Below are positions 39,307 through 50,567 of a stretch of DNA of 64,000 nucleotides, piece after piece. This DNA is from Guadua angustifolia (Eukaryota; Streptophyta; Magnoliopsida; Poales; Poaceae). Location: contig CM070512.1 of the NCBI GenBank assembly GCA_036346375.1, positions 36,750,466-36,814,465 on the forward strand, in the 5' to 3' direction. Numbering within the stretch: position 1 is the first letter of the stretch; the number at the start of each line of letters is the position of its first letter. Below the pieces are notes generated by a model. The model was not told the origin of the DNA and did no database searches. It worked only from the letters and a program-made list of their open reading frames with translations. Position numbers and translations under genes: made by a program.

Positions 39307-39489
39307 TTCAACCATTGATTTTTCAACTGCACAAAAAAAGCGTTAACATTTATGATTGCAATTACAAAATTTGATATATGCACTTCATCACAATTGAAGC
39401 AAGAAACAATTAACATACACAAATGGAAGGCCAAGCAATCGGTTTTGCTTCCACATGGACATCGCCGATTGTCTTGCAACGCTTGATTG

Positions 39490-42400
39490 GCCTTACTAAC
39501 TCCTCTTTTTCATAGCAGGATAATTGATAACCACTTTCATAAATTGGTTACCTATCTCAACATCATCAACTATTGCATGTGGATCACTACTCAAAAAAGT
39601 AGCATATGCCACACATTCTTTATTTGGATATGTGGCAGTCTTGAGAAGTACCATGGTACCAGCCTATATTAGCATTAATATAGTCAAATGAGTAAATTAA
39701 AAACATGAATTAGTTGTATCAATTAGAATCCAATAATTATTTGTGATGTTTTTGTACCTTCATTAGAGATGGCTGCATCTGCTTTGAAGACTTGTGTTGT
39801 GGAGTCTTCTTTTGAGTGCCTTGTTGTGTATTGTTTGTAGTCTCTTGTAAGTTTTGCCGCTTCTTATTCATCTATAAAGAGATAAGATACAATTTGTTAC
39901 AAACTAGCAATTTTGTGCCTAAAATTCATTCGTTTTCTCTATAAACAAATATATGGGATAGATAATCTTACATGCTAACATCATTTTCTACCTTCAATAG
40001 AATTTGTTGTTTGCATATCAAACTAAAAATGAGAAAACGATTAGTAAGGCAATACACAACAAATTAGGAGAAATGTTTGTCAAAATTAAAGACATTCATT
40101 TTGGTGTGATCATCGGAATATATTATAACTATAAAAGGGAATTGAAACTCGATTGAAATACGAATCGTGAATGGTCTACTTCAGTGAAATTTGTTACCTT
40201 CCTTTTCGTATTATGTAAAGATTATCCCTTAAGTATCATGATTGAACAACATAGTTCATGGTTGTTAAATTGCACTTCAACCTAGTCATAATGTTTGACA
40301 TGTATACTACCACAAGACCTTCAATTGTTTAGTCTCTATAAATCATAAACAGTTCATCGGTAACTACTGTAATAAATATTTTGTATCATCTTTGGCTAAT
40401 TAGTGTAAGTTTCACACCAATGTCATAGTCACATGGATTTAACACTAGCTAATTAGCGAATTTCTTAACACATAAGAATTACCTCTTCTTGTGGCAAATC
40501 AGGAGCAATGCATGGTGGTGATGATGATCCTTCTTGGCATGGTAACTATTCCATCGTACAACCATATAAATTAACTATTTGTAGTGTCTTTATAAAATGA
40601 GTAATAGCAATGTCCTTACCTTTTTACTAGAAAATAATAGATGATTATCCTCATGTATGATCTGTTGGCCCATGTATCTTTCTTTGTTCTATAGTCCAAT
40701 GGAAAAACAATACTTATTATGTATGAGTATGAATGTAGAAAGAGAAAAATGTAATAATTTGGCAATTACCATTAATGTATCTCTTTGCCCACTCAATGAG
40801 TCTTCTAGATCGGTGCACTTGCTGAACTCTCTGCATATTTAGATAATGCTCAAGTGAAATTGAAGAGAGCCAAGATTGGATTAAAATTTTGACAAATACC
40901 TTTCTTTTAGAATGCACCGCTTGTTGTTGAACATTGTCAAGATTAGTTGTTTGGAAATTCAACTACAAAAAGTATATCAAGTATGAGTGAAATTTTTGTA
41001 TGAAAGTAAAAAAAAATCATAATTATCACTACTAGTGAAAAATAAAATCATAATTACGATCTTGGTTCCTTGTTCCCAAGGCTTGCACCTTGTTTGGCAA
41101 TTCTTGAATAAGTAGACCTTGTTTCTTCACTTGTTCTCTCAACTCTTCTACTTCTTCCACAACATGCATCCCTTCCTCGGATGATGAGCCTTCTATTGTA
41201 GTAATATTTATATTCTTAAGTGATGTGATGTATGGCCATAGACTTTTTAGGCACGAGAAGCAATCCCATGCCATGCACTTGCCTGGTTTTTCTTTGCCCA
41301 AAACTTGATGCAATGCATCACCTTTCCATGCAACCCTTCCTTGGTCATTTTGTGCCAACATTGGTTGTTCATCAATGAGGTTTTCAATGCAGCCTAGAAA
41401 TGAATAATGCATGGGTACTCTATATGGTATAGAAAATAATAACTTGATATCTGGGAAAGAATTGTGTATATAGCATATACCACTTGCTCATGTTTATCTT
41501 TGCCCGTTTTCTTTTATGAGTTGCTAAGTAAACAGTTGCTCTATCTTGTTGCTTCTTTTCAGGATCATCTTGTCTCTAAAAACAATAGAGGTACAACAGC
41601 ATAAAGATAAACATGAATAAGAATATTTAGCAAAAGTACAAAACAAAATGACTCACCAAGTCCTCATTATTGGGCATAACTCTTGTCCTCTTTGAATGAG
41701 GATTCTTCAACATATACGACTTTGTTTGTTCTTCTCACTAAGGGCCTATTATTAAAGCAATGTACTACTAATTAATTAAATCACACCATTGATGTATTAT
41801 TTAACATTGGCATGACTATACAAATTTAAATGAAGCAATAGTATAAATATTGTTTGTGCTTTTATTACCTTTCCTTTTTTGACTTCCAATAATTGACAAG
41901 TGCAACCCATTGATCTTCATCAACATCATCTGGGCACAACCTATACAAAAGGATATTTTCTTCTTCGGATTAAAAGTTTTTCTTCAATGTTGCCTTGTAT
42001 CGCCTCCAATCTCTTCCAGTTGTCTTCAATATCCATTTGTCACATGTCCGAGTGCAGGGAACTTTGTCTAAAATAAGAAATAAAGGAAAGTAAAATCTAT
42101 GTTGCCATTGTACATAAAGTAGAAGCAACCATAATCGAGTAGAGTATTTATAATATCTTATCATATTCTACAAACCTCTACACATTGAAGTATTGTTAAG
42201 TCTCCACCATTCTCTTTGAACTTTCTCCAGGTCCTCTATGTCTAATGGACAATAACCTCCATTTCTTGCTAGTGTCCCTAGAAATTGACTTAACACTCCA
42301 CCTTCTATCCCAATGGGTTGACCAAGTTTGTTGCATTTTACCACTATCGTTTCCCGGTGGAAGGTTCCAAACATGTGGTAAAGCGGTCCCCCACGCTTTT

Positions 42401-42700
42401 TCACTTCAACATCATCACTGTAAAATTAGTTAGAGAATTACTCATTAACTCTAAGATCACCATATATTCATTCAATTCTTATAGCTAGTCATAGTTTTAT
42501 CTAATTATAGTTGTACATGTCATATTGAAGGTCATCATCTTCTTTGCTCAACTTGGATCCCATCATCTTCCAATGCTTGTGATTCAAGTACGGGATCAGT
42601 TGGTGGTACAGAATGCTCACTGCTACTGTGCTCTCCATTAGCATATTGAGCACCACATTGGATTACATTCAATCGTTTCTTTCTACCCATTCTCCTGCAA
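39490..42700 (-). pseudogene. CACTA Ptta/En/Spm-type protein gene (TNPA-like), broken
   Basis: A multi-exon minus-strand gene. It starts at MGRKKRL (42690) just after a TTTGCAG acceptor, so a 5'UTR intron is likely. The next exon (~42418-42185) encodes KKRGGPLYHMFGT, CNKLGQPIGIEGGVLSQFLG and ARNGGYCPL. The following exons encode CTRTCDKWILKTTGRDWRRY (~42067-41880), a segment with SYMLKNPHSKRTR (~41740-41650) and a coiled-coil-like stretch VEEVEELREQVKKQGLLIQE (~41412-41032). The last exons encode NKKRQNLQETTNN (~39870) and TATYPNKECVAYATFLSSDP, ending with a stop at ~39490. These are features of the Ptta/En/Spm plant transposase family (PF03004 class), thought to bind CACTA subterminal repeats. 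A stop interrupts the exon near 41970 (KKNF then stop). Confidence 0.75.
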
Positions 42701-43162
42701 ACTAAAACAAATGTATTGGTATGACCAAAAACTACTATGCATGTAGTGCCACAGGTAATTATCATGCTCATGGCAACTTCAGACTGATTGCGAAATTGTC
42801 ACATTAATACCTCTAACAAACAAAGTCCAAATATTTTCCTAAAGTAGGAAGCAATTCTGCATTTTATTACAGGTAGTTTTGATCTCTGATTCAAACAATT
42901 TTCATATGACTTAAACACTCTCATGGGTTATGCATGGTTTTGCTACCAGACTAGAGGAAAAGCTCTGTTGATCAGATATATGTTATAACTAACATATGAT
43001 ATTGTTTCATAAAAAAAATAATTTTCCATCAGATGTAATGTATATATGTGCGCATACTCTCTTAACATTTTATCTAGAGATTCTGGACTATATATGGACA
43101 CATCTTGGCCGGCCTGCAGTTTGTAGCATGCAGCAATAGCTCAATAGATGCTCAGGCAAGGT

Positions 43163-43668
43163 GCAGACTGGCAAGGAGGGAGTGTGTCGCGCGCAGGCAA
43201 AACAGATGGAGGATTGAAGTCGGCAGCGAAGGGAGTATGGGTAACGAATTCAGTAATCGTTGTTAGTGTTGGATTTCAAAGAAGGCGTTTTCAAATGGAT
43301 CGAACGACGGTGAAAGATAGCGGTATTTTCAAATTACTGTAGCAGTAAAGGGTTGTCATTGTCTGAAATTTACAGTAGTTATTCTGTAAGTTTTTTACTT
43401 TGGGTTGTTGAGGAGTATATAAGGCTGTAATGATACTTTGAGAAGGTGTGAATGAAAAAGTATATTGAGTTGTCTGCACTCTTCTTTCTTCTTCCCCACT
43501 CCTTCTTCCTGTGGTTGTGGCGATTTCACGTCCCGGTAGCAACCGGCGGCCAGGGAATCTGACACTGACAGCGATTACTGAATTTGTTTCCCATACTCCC
43601 TTCACTGCTAACTTCACTCCTCCATCTGTTTTGCCTGCGCGCGACACACTCCCTCCTTGCCAGTCTGC
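43163..43668. repeat. Long inverted repeat with TATA-containing loop
   Basis: Arms 43163-43276 and 43555-43668 (114 bp each) are reverse complements with about a dozen mismatches. Each begins or ends with GCAGACTGGCAAGGAGGGAG. The 278-bp spacer has a TATATAAG box at 43416-43423 and a CTTCTTTCTTCTTCCCC tract, like a small LTR promoter. No TSD was found, and the element class is unknown. Transcription across it would give a hairpin RNA. Confidence 0.7.
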
Positions 43669-43748
43669 GATACAGCCATGACACAAGGGAAATATCCACA
43701 TCTGATTATTTGATGTATTCTCTTCTGATTTCTGAAACTTAGTAGGTA

Positions 43749-43987
43749 GTACCTGTTGGAACTAATCTCGTAAACGTTTTGAAGTCCGAGTAGTACACAG
43801 ATAGTTGAGTCCAAGTAGAATACTTAGGTGTGTTACCGAACCGGATGTTGAGAACACGCTATATAAGCAGTTGAGTTTGTAACATGAAGATGCAATGAGT
43901 TGAAGAGTGCAATAATAGAGAAAGAACGAAAAGCAAATAGGCTAGAAGAGAAGAAAACGCTTGCATGCAGCATGTTAAAACAGTACC
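43749..43987 (+). mobile_element. Short solo LTR (229 bp) with TSD GTACC
   Basis: The LTR is 43754-43982, starting TGTTGGAACTAATC and ending GTTAAAACA. A perfect TSD GTACC is at 43749-43753 and 43983-43987. It has a TATATAAG box at 43860-43867. The length fits Copia or TRIM-type LTRs. There is no internal region, hence a solo LTR. Confidence 0.78.
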
Positions 43988-44003
43988 ACAGCCGGGGAAA
44001 TAA

Positions 44004-44978
44004 ACCTTGTGCTTCTTACTAATGATAAATCTTTGTTGCATGATGTAAATAAATTTCTCTCCAATAATTTTGAAATGAAGGATATGGGTGAGGCATCCTA
44101 TGTGATTGGAATAGAAATATTCTGTGACAAAAATCATAGATTGTTAGGACTGTCTTAGAAAGGTTATATTAACAAAATATTGGAGAGATTTAGAATGGAA
44201 AATTGCTCACAGGAATTGTTCCAATTCAGAAAGGTGACAAATTTAGTGAAATGCACTGTCCAAAAAATGATTTGGAATGGAAGAAAATGGAATCTATTCC
44301 ATACACACCAGTTGTTGGGAGCTTAATGTATGCTTTGATATGCACTCGACCAGATATCAACTTTACTATTGGAATGCTTGGTCGGTATCAAAGTAATCCT
44401 GGAATGGATCATTGGAAAGCTACGAAGAAGGTTCTTCAGTATTTGCAAGGCACCAAGGATCATATGCTCACATACAGGAGATCAATCTATCTTGAAGTGA
44501 TTGGCTACTCAGATTCAGATTATGCCGGGTGTGTGGACTCAAGGAAGTCTACATTGGCTATTTGTTCCTTTTGGCTGGAGGAGCAATTTCATGGAAGAGT
44601 GGAGAGCAATCTGTCATTGCTACTTCCACTATGGAGGCTAAATTTGTGGTATGTTTTGAGGCCACTATTCAATCCTTGTGGCTGCGGAATTTTTTGTCTA
44701 GCCTACATATTGTTGATAATATTGAAAAGCCCTTGAGAATTTATTATGACAATTCCGCTATAGTCTTCTTCTTAAAAAATGACAAGTACTCGAAAGGAGC
44801 AAAACATATGGATTTGAAGCACTTAACGGTAAAAGAAGTGCAAAAGCGAAAGGTATCAATCGAGCATATTGGTACAGATCTGATGATAGCAGATCCGTTA
44901 ACTAAGGGACTACCGCCCAAGACTTTTAGTGGCCATGTTGAGAGGATGGGCATTACAGATAAATCCCTATTAGCATGA
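44004..44978 (+). pseudogene. Copia polyprotein relic, part 2: RT C-terminus and RNase H
   Basis: Resumes the Copia frame after the nested DNA: LLTNDKSLLHDVNKFLSNNF, MKDMGEASYVIGIEIF, a stop near 44157, and YTPVVGSLMYALICTRPDI. RNase H follows: SDSDYAGCVDSRKST (44512-44556), then after a frameshift near 44560 GGAISWKSGEQSVIATSTME, EAKF, YYDNSAIVF, HMDLKHLTVKE and ADPLTKGLPPKTF, ending in a stop at 44976-44978. The RNase H acidic residues are visible (Asp in SDSDYAG, Glu in MEAKF, Asp in YYDNSA). The stop and frameshift make it inactive. Confidence 0.88.
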
Positions 44979-45301
44979 AAAGTATATATATACATGACTT
45001 TGAGTTGCTCGTGCTTTTTATGAACTTATGAATTCAATAAAAATATTGTTTTGCTAGTTATCCATATTATCACGTATACAATTATGGTAGTGATGGATAA
45101 CAATGAAAGTTTCCCATTAAAATCAATTTGGATTAGTCGATTTGATACATGGAAGAGATCTTGTCACTGTATGACTTGTGATCGCCATGATTCTATCGTC
45201 ACAATTCAATTTAGCGACGACATGATATATTCGATGAAAGGTGTACATCTAAAGGTTTATCGAATCGTCAAGTTTTTTTTTACAAGGGCCAAGTGGGATA
45301 T

Positions 45302-46112
45302 TGTTAAATTATTTTAACATAATATAGCCCATGTAAATTACATAATGGTTCTTATAATAAAAGGTCTAAGTGTGATAGTTATTAGACTAAAAGATTAAGA
45401 ATCATGGGGTTTAAAATCTCTCTCCTCTCCCTTCTAAATATTTAGTTGTGTACTAATTAGTGTTATTAAGCATAATGCTACAGGAGAGTACATGGCAATG
45501 CAATGGCAATCAGTTTCCATGAATGTATTAAAATGCTGAGTTACAGTCAATTTCATTGAGTTTTAAGAGCTAAAATTATAGTGCCAGTGGTTAGTGCATG
45601 GAGAATTAAAGTGCCGCTTTATTGAGGGTTAGTGCATGAAAAACTAACATTCCTCGACTTCTCTCAAGAAACTAACTGTCTTGATTAAAAGCGATGCATT
45701 TAATGCGAAGAGTGAAAGGAAGCGTCGTTAATTAGAGGAATTGCTCAGTAACTTTTTCCTAGAAACCGACGTTCCTCTGTAACTCTCTCCTTAGTTACAG
45801 AGGAACCTCTCTCCTTGGCTATAAAAGGAGCCTTCTCCTGTGCATCAAGGGCATAGGGAAAGAACGAAGAACAGAAAGGAATAGTATATATATCAAAGAA
45901 AAGAACAGAAACTTCTCTGACTATTGAGGGAAGTATAAAGATTAAGAAGAAAGAGATGAGAGAAAAATTGATATGTAAGGCATTGCTAATATGTCTCAAG
46001 GTGGGTTTGTGCTTTTGCACATATAAAGGATGATTTGTGCTTCTGCATATATAAAAGTTGCTATTCGGTTTAATCAAATTGTGCTAAATGATCTTATAGC
46101 TTCATACTTACA
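45302..46112 (+). repeat. Complete 3' LTR of the Copia element (811 bp)
   Basis: Runs from TGTTAAATTATTTTAACA to ATACTTACA, preceded by the purine-rich GGGCCAAGTGGGATAT tract (45286-45301). Its first ~165 bp match the truncated 5' LTR. The minus-strand 110-codon open frame (45745-46077) lies wholly in the LTR and is not a gene. Confidence 0.88.
45819..45828 (+). promoter_or_regulatory. LTR TATA box
   Basis: CTATAAAAGG in the Copia 3' LTR, about 45 bp downstream of a TCCTTAGTTACAGAGGAACC stretch. It is in the expected place for a U3 promoter; the transcript would read into 45850 and beyond. Confidence 0.6.
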
Positions 46113-46117
46113 ACTTT

Positions 46118-49100
46118 ATTTACGAATTTGTTAGTTCATTGTTTCCTAGATACTACCAAGTAAACCATATGAGGTAGCATTGTTGTTAGAAACCATTAAC
46201 ATTTTTTTTACTAATTGTTGGCACTAATTTATTCAATATTAAAGGAAACATTCTATCTCTTACACCCGGAGAAAATCACGCACAGGGGAGGCATCCACGC
46301 TACATCTTTTCCAAAAAAGCCCCCTAGAAATTTAGAAATCGCAAACAAGTCCTTCCATGTTTTTTTAAAAAAACATTGTAGTTCTGCAGATTCACCGACG
46401 GGTGCTCCACCGTTTTTTTTACAAAAGGAACACGTGGTTCTAAAAATTCACTGGAGACTCCTGGCCAGCCCACTTGTCAAAAAAACAAAAGAAAATTGAA
46501 ATCAAATTAAGGTCCTCCCACCATTTTTTTTTCAAAAAAACACGTACCAAATTTTAAATCGAGCAGCGTAGCGCGTGGTTCCACCTAGTATCATACATGG
46601 GTGAACAAAAAGAAGGTCATGCCCCTCTCTAACCTCTCTCCTAACTACCTAAGGACTCTCTCCTCCTTTAGCATGACCACATGAAGCACACAAAGGAAGA
46701 ACTACTCTGCTACATCGGGTAGAGAAGAAGGGCGGCTCGGTGTAGCTCCCCCACCTCCACCATCCTCTCGTCCTCTCATCACAATAATAAAAATGGGTTA
46801 GGCCTAGGCCGACAGGACAAGAAGCAGGCATGAAGCGCAAATAGACCGTGTCTAGACTCGCCAAAGGTGAGCCAGGCCGGCACGGCACGGCAGGCACGAC
46901 GAGCTGTCGCAACATTGCATGATTCAGGTATGAAGCACGATATGCCCATGCCTCGACACGACCCAACGCCCACCTCTAACTATAACGGGACATTCATGAA
47001 AATAGAATGGAACTAAATTGGGCTTTTTCTTAGTAAAATTCAGTAAGGCATGGATCCATGCATCGTCCCCCCTCTCGTACAGAGCACGTGCCGTGTAGTC
47101 GTACAAGAATTGATATACTAGTTTCTCCTGCTTTCATAGGATTTTTACAGAAAAACATAGAATTCTGCATTCCATAGGATTGCCAACTTTTCACTCGTTT
47201 GATTCGCAGGCTAGAATAAAGGAAGAGTGGAGGAAAATACCGACCATATCAGCATAATTGATAATAGCATCGTTTGAACTTATTAAACTATAAAACTTTT
47301 CACCATCCTTAGAAGGTACCTTAATATATATTGAGCTAGTACCAAGATATACTAAAAGTTTAAAGGATTGAGATACTAAGAAGTATAAGAGTTTAAGAGT
47401 ACTTTGAAGCTACCTCCCACAGATGATATAACTCTATTAAACTATATGTTATATTTAATGTTGGTACTATGTATTTGAAGTAATATTACAAGTAAAATTT
47501 GTTGTGTATATAACCATACATATATACTTATAAATATATATAATTATAGTAAACCGAAATAGTATGTTGATATGGACCAGACTAGAATGTACCATCTCAA
47601 GAATCAAACCGGTCATATATATACTTATAAATATATATTGCTCCCTCCGTTCACAAGTTATATAGTTTGAATGGTCTTTTTTAGAAATATAAACCTTGCA
47701 TGTAGATTTGATCTGTCTTTTCTTACTATACCCCTATTTATTCTCACAACTGTGTGCATATTTATTCATTACCACCCATACAAAGCACTCTCTCATATTC
47801 TAAGATAATTAAGTGTGAGGTACGTTGGTATTGAGAGGTACTGGAACTTATAGCAAAACCGGTAGGACATTGACAATTATGAATGCGCATATGCTGACAA
47901 CATAGTTCAAAATCTCAGCGAAATTTCAGAAATATCATCCAAGATTTCAGATTTTTCGAAGGGGACAAGATTCAAAATCCCGGCCGGATAATGAAATTTG
48001 AAAACAAAATCAAATTGCTACTGTAATTTCAAACAGATTTTGGCAAATTTCACAGAAATCTCAAGTTTTATGACCGGATTTTAACTTTTTTTATCGTACT
48101 TGGGTCAACAACCCTTAAGAATGTCATCTTCCATGAAAATTTGTTGAAAAACCGTATTTTTGAGACTTTTTATAAAAATAGCAGAAAAACTATCAGATTT
48201 TTATAAAATTGTACAAGCTTGATCATGCTCTAAAAAATTTTTAATCTCATCCTTAGCATTCTAGGATCATATAAAAAAAATTTCAAGAGATTGAACTTCA
48301 TTTGTTATATTTCAAAATTCAAAAATAGAATGAACATAATTGAGACAATAAACATGTCAGAATTTTATAAATTCGTTCGAGTGTGATCATGATCCAAAGT
48401 TTTAGGAGGGCTTAAGCATAGCCTCATAACCCTTGTCTAAAAGTTTCAAAAAATTTAAACCTGTTTTTTTTTCTCAATAAAATCATGATCCAAAATTATA
48501 TATCAAGCATTTTGGAAGTAAGTCACTGGTATCACAGACAGGAACATGGCAACTCCCCTCCACTACTTCTTCCAGGCTTTCATGTTGATCTGACTTAGCA
48601 GATGGGAGAGAAAAAGATGACTACAGAGGACGGCAGCATGCTTAATTATGTGCTACACATGTCGCTCCTTTTTCTTCGACTCGTGAACATCTGAACGTAC
48701 CTGAAGTCATGGCAAGTTCTACATTGTTTCCCAGCTGCTTTTTTTTTTGCAGCTTTATTTAATTCTACAGTCAACAAGCATCCAACTGTGAGAGAACAAC
48801 CATGAACAAGATGTGCAGCTTGTGATTGACAGGGATATAGATTTCGGTTTAGGGTTCCTCAAAAATACTGGCAGGAATTGAGTTCAGACAATTGAGATGA
48901 ATAGTCTTAACTTACATTACTGTCACTTTGTTGTCAGGAAGTGGTGATATCCTTCTGATTGGCATCTATTCAGTGTCTCATTTGCAATCTGGATTGCTTA
49001 ACTGTTTCTGAGTCCCTTGTAATGCTTGCCAGTTCAGAGTCAAAATTCTTAATTTAAATATGCCACTGCCTTATCTATTGCCGGCCACACAAGAATATCT

Positions 49101-49287
49101 GATGTGGCAAAGGTATATATATCCAAGTATAAAGACCTTACCTTGGGGATCAGGAGCAGCATAAGATTGTAGGAACCCCAATAAGACTAACCCAAAAGCT
49201 ATTAGCATGCTTTCTGAAAGTATTCTCAATTCGTTTGGTTTTCAAACCATACAGGTGAACTTTCTAATAAATTTACCATTTATGTCT
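46118..49287 (+). repeat. Host tandem duplication, copy 2, main part
   Basis: Matches ~10965-13939 then 23404-23580 in order, with scattered substitutions and 1-10-bp indels. At 49112 (GTGGCAAAGGTATATA) it shows the unoccupied site of the 9.5-kb Gypsy insertion in copy 1. It ends at TTTATGTCT (49287), where sequence becomes unique. No gene was recognised; short open frames such as 46215-46499 are disrupted in the other copy. Confidence 0.85.
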
Positions 49288-50567
49288 GGTTATAAAAGGT
49301 AGATTTGCTTAGGCATTATTTGTTATTTGCTTATGTATGTGGCTAAGCCTGGAATGCGTCATGTTTCTTGTAATGGTAGATAATAATGTAATGTGCATAA
49401 GACTGCGAGCTTACTGTACAACGTAGTGCTATTGTGCGATTAGTGATTGGTGATTGGGTCAACTGACTAAAGGCAGGAAAGGAATGCTGGTGATGAATAC
49501 TGGCGGGACTAAGGGTTCGCAACTGATTGTATACCTGAAGTAAAATAACAATTGTAGCAGACAAAATTAAGTAGAACAAATACTTTTATGCATTGTCAGG
49601 TTAAACTCCCGGTTGTCTATAATTGGTAAGGCACAACATTCAGGTCATATCTATTGAAGTACTTTGCCAATTCTATTCAGGTCAAAATTTTCTAACATAG
49701 TTTGAACCATTTTTTATTCGTTTGAAATTTACCAATAAGACTTTTATTAGGATAGTAGCACTGTTAGAATTTTATAAAATTCGTAATGTTTGATAATAAT
49801 CTTAAAATTTTATGGGAATATTATTAATGCATCAGGACCATCCATAAAAATTTTAAAATTTATAATATGGTTTGATCTATTTTTCATTCAGTTGAAAGTT
49901 GCTGGTCAGCCCTTTTTAGGACAATACCACTGTTAGAATTTTTGAAAATTTCTCATGCTTGATGAAATTTTTATGGCAACATTAGTAATGTGTGAGGACC
50001 ATCCACAAAAATGTTCAAAATTTTTCAACGTGCTTTGAATCATGTTTCGCTCGGTTCAAAATCGGATCTCGGCAATTTCGGACAAAATTTCGGAGATCTC
50101 TCCAAAATTTTATCTTTCGGTCCCCTCTGGAATATGATGTGAAAACGAAATATTAAACCCTGGCTGACAATAAGAATACGTCATTGCCGTCATTAAAATG
50201 CATTTGCTGTTCTTCTATGCTGACAACGAAACCAGAAAGACGTGAACACGGTGTGCTGTTCTTGAGAAGGAATCAATGACTGCCATTCAGTTCACATTAT
50301 AGACGTGGGACGTGGCATAGGGTTGGCTTTTGAAACTTTTACTGTAGTACCGTCTGCGTTTTTTCCCTTGAAACTAGCCCTCGTGCATAGAGTTTTGCAA
50401 AAATAATCTCTTACCAGAGCGCGAAAGACTCGACAGGTAACATATGTCACCTGCCGCAGTCTGGTAGCTCGAAAACACCTAACCAGTGTGGTTGCACCGC
50501 CAAGTGCGAAAGCCAGTGGAGCCCGCCACATCACCACAACTGGGGGAGAGCCAGAGCGCCTTATGTA
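49288..50567. other. Intergenic, no gene recognised
   Basis: AT-rich. 49680-50150 contains degenerate AAAATTT/TTTGAA-rich phrases (repeated GTTAGAATTTTATAAAATTC near 49765 and GTTAGAATTTTTGAAAATTTC near 49933). They resemble the style of 12740-13330 but are not a clean copy. 50290-50560 has moderate GC and no supported reading frame. Confidence 0.45.

Larger units (their letters stand above)
26071..39311 (+). mobile_element. Non-autonomous Gypsy retrotransposon with unequal long LTRs (TSD TTCAA)
   Basis: The element proper is 26076-39306 (13,231 bp), from TGTAACAACCC to GGTAAATCTCA. A perfect TSD TTCAA is at 26071-26075 and 39307-39311. The 5' LTR is ~3.1 kb because of an internal deletion; the 3' LTR is ~5.1 kb. 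The ~5.05-kb interior has a tRNA-Met PBS, a gag-like zinc-knuckle region and only the C-terminal tail of pol; protease, RT and most of integrase are absent. The layout resembles rice non-autonomous partners of RIRE3/RIRE8 (Spip/Squiq type). That assignment is inference. Confidence 0.88.
25307..43748 (-). mobile_element. CACTA (En/Spm) DNA transposon, nested in Copia RT and itself interrupted
   Basis: The left end is CACTACGTCAGG at 25307, followed by an array of subterminal repeats. The only recognisable CACTA gene (a Ptta/En/Spm-type protein, PF03004 class) runs on the minus strand from ~42700 to ~39490, so the left end is the element's 3' end. No TNP2/TNPD-type transposase was found, so it looks non-autonomous. 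The matching right-end TIR (expected ...CCTGACGTAGTG) was not found. Copia coding resumes near 44005, so the right boundary lies somewhere between ~43000 and 44004 and has been rearranged; the end given here is approximate. A 13.2-kb Gypsy element sits at 26076-39306. Confidence 0.7.
23963..46117 (+). mobile_element. Copia retrotransposon with nested insertions (TSD ACTTT)
   Basis: The element proper is 23968-46112. It begins TGTTAAATTATTTTAACA and ends ATACTTACA. A perfect TSD ACTTT is at 23963-23967 and 46113-46117, and the unbroken host site is preserved in copy 1 near 10960. The order of integrase C-terminus, RT and RNase H is Copia order. The 5' side is deleted: only the first ~163 bp of the 5' LTR remain before integrase sequence starts, so most of the LTR, the gag and the protease are missing. 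The body is split inside RT by a CACTA element at 25307. Several in-frame stops and a frameshift make it inactive. Confidence 0.9.

Noticed and set aside
41020..41045. CACTACTAGTG resembling a CACTA terminus
   Set aside because: It lies at the edge of an exon of the CACTA gene between two short direct repeats; no paired end or subterminal repeats are attached, so it is not called as a second element.
49680..50150. Possible further copy of the 12740-13330 AT-rich sequence
   Set aside because: Only short AAATTT-type phrases are shared; no colinear alignment could be followed by eye.
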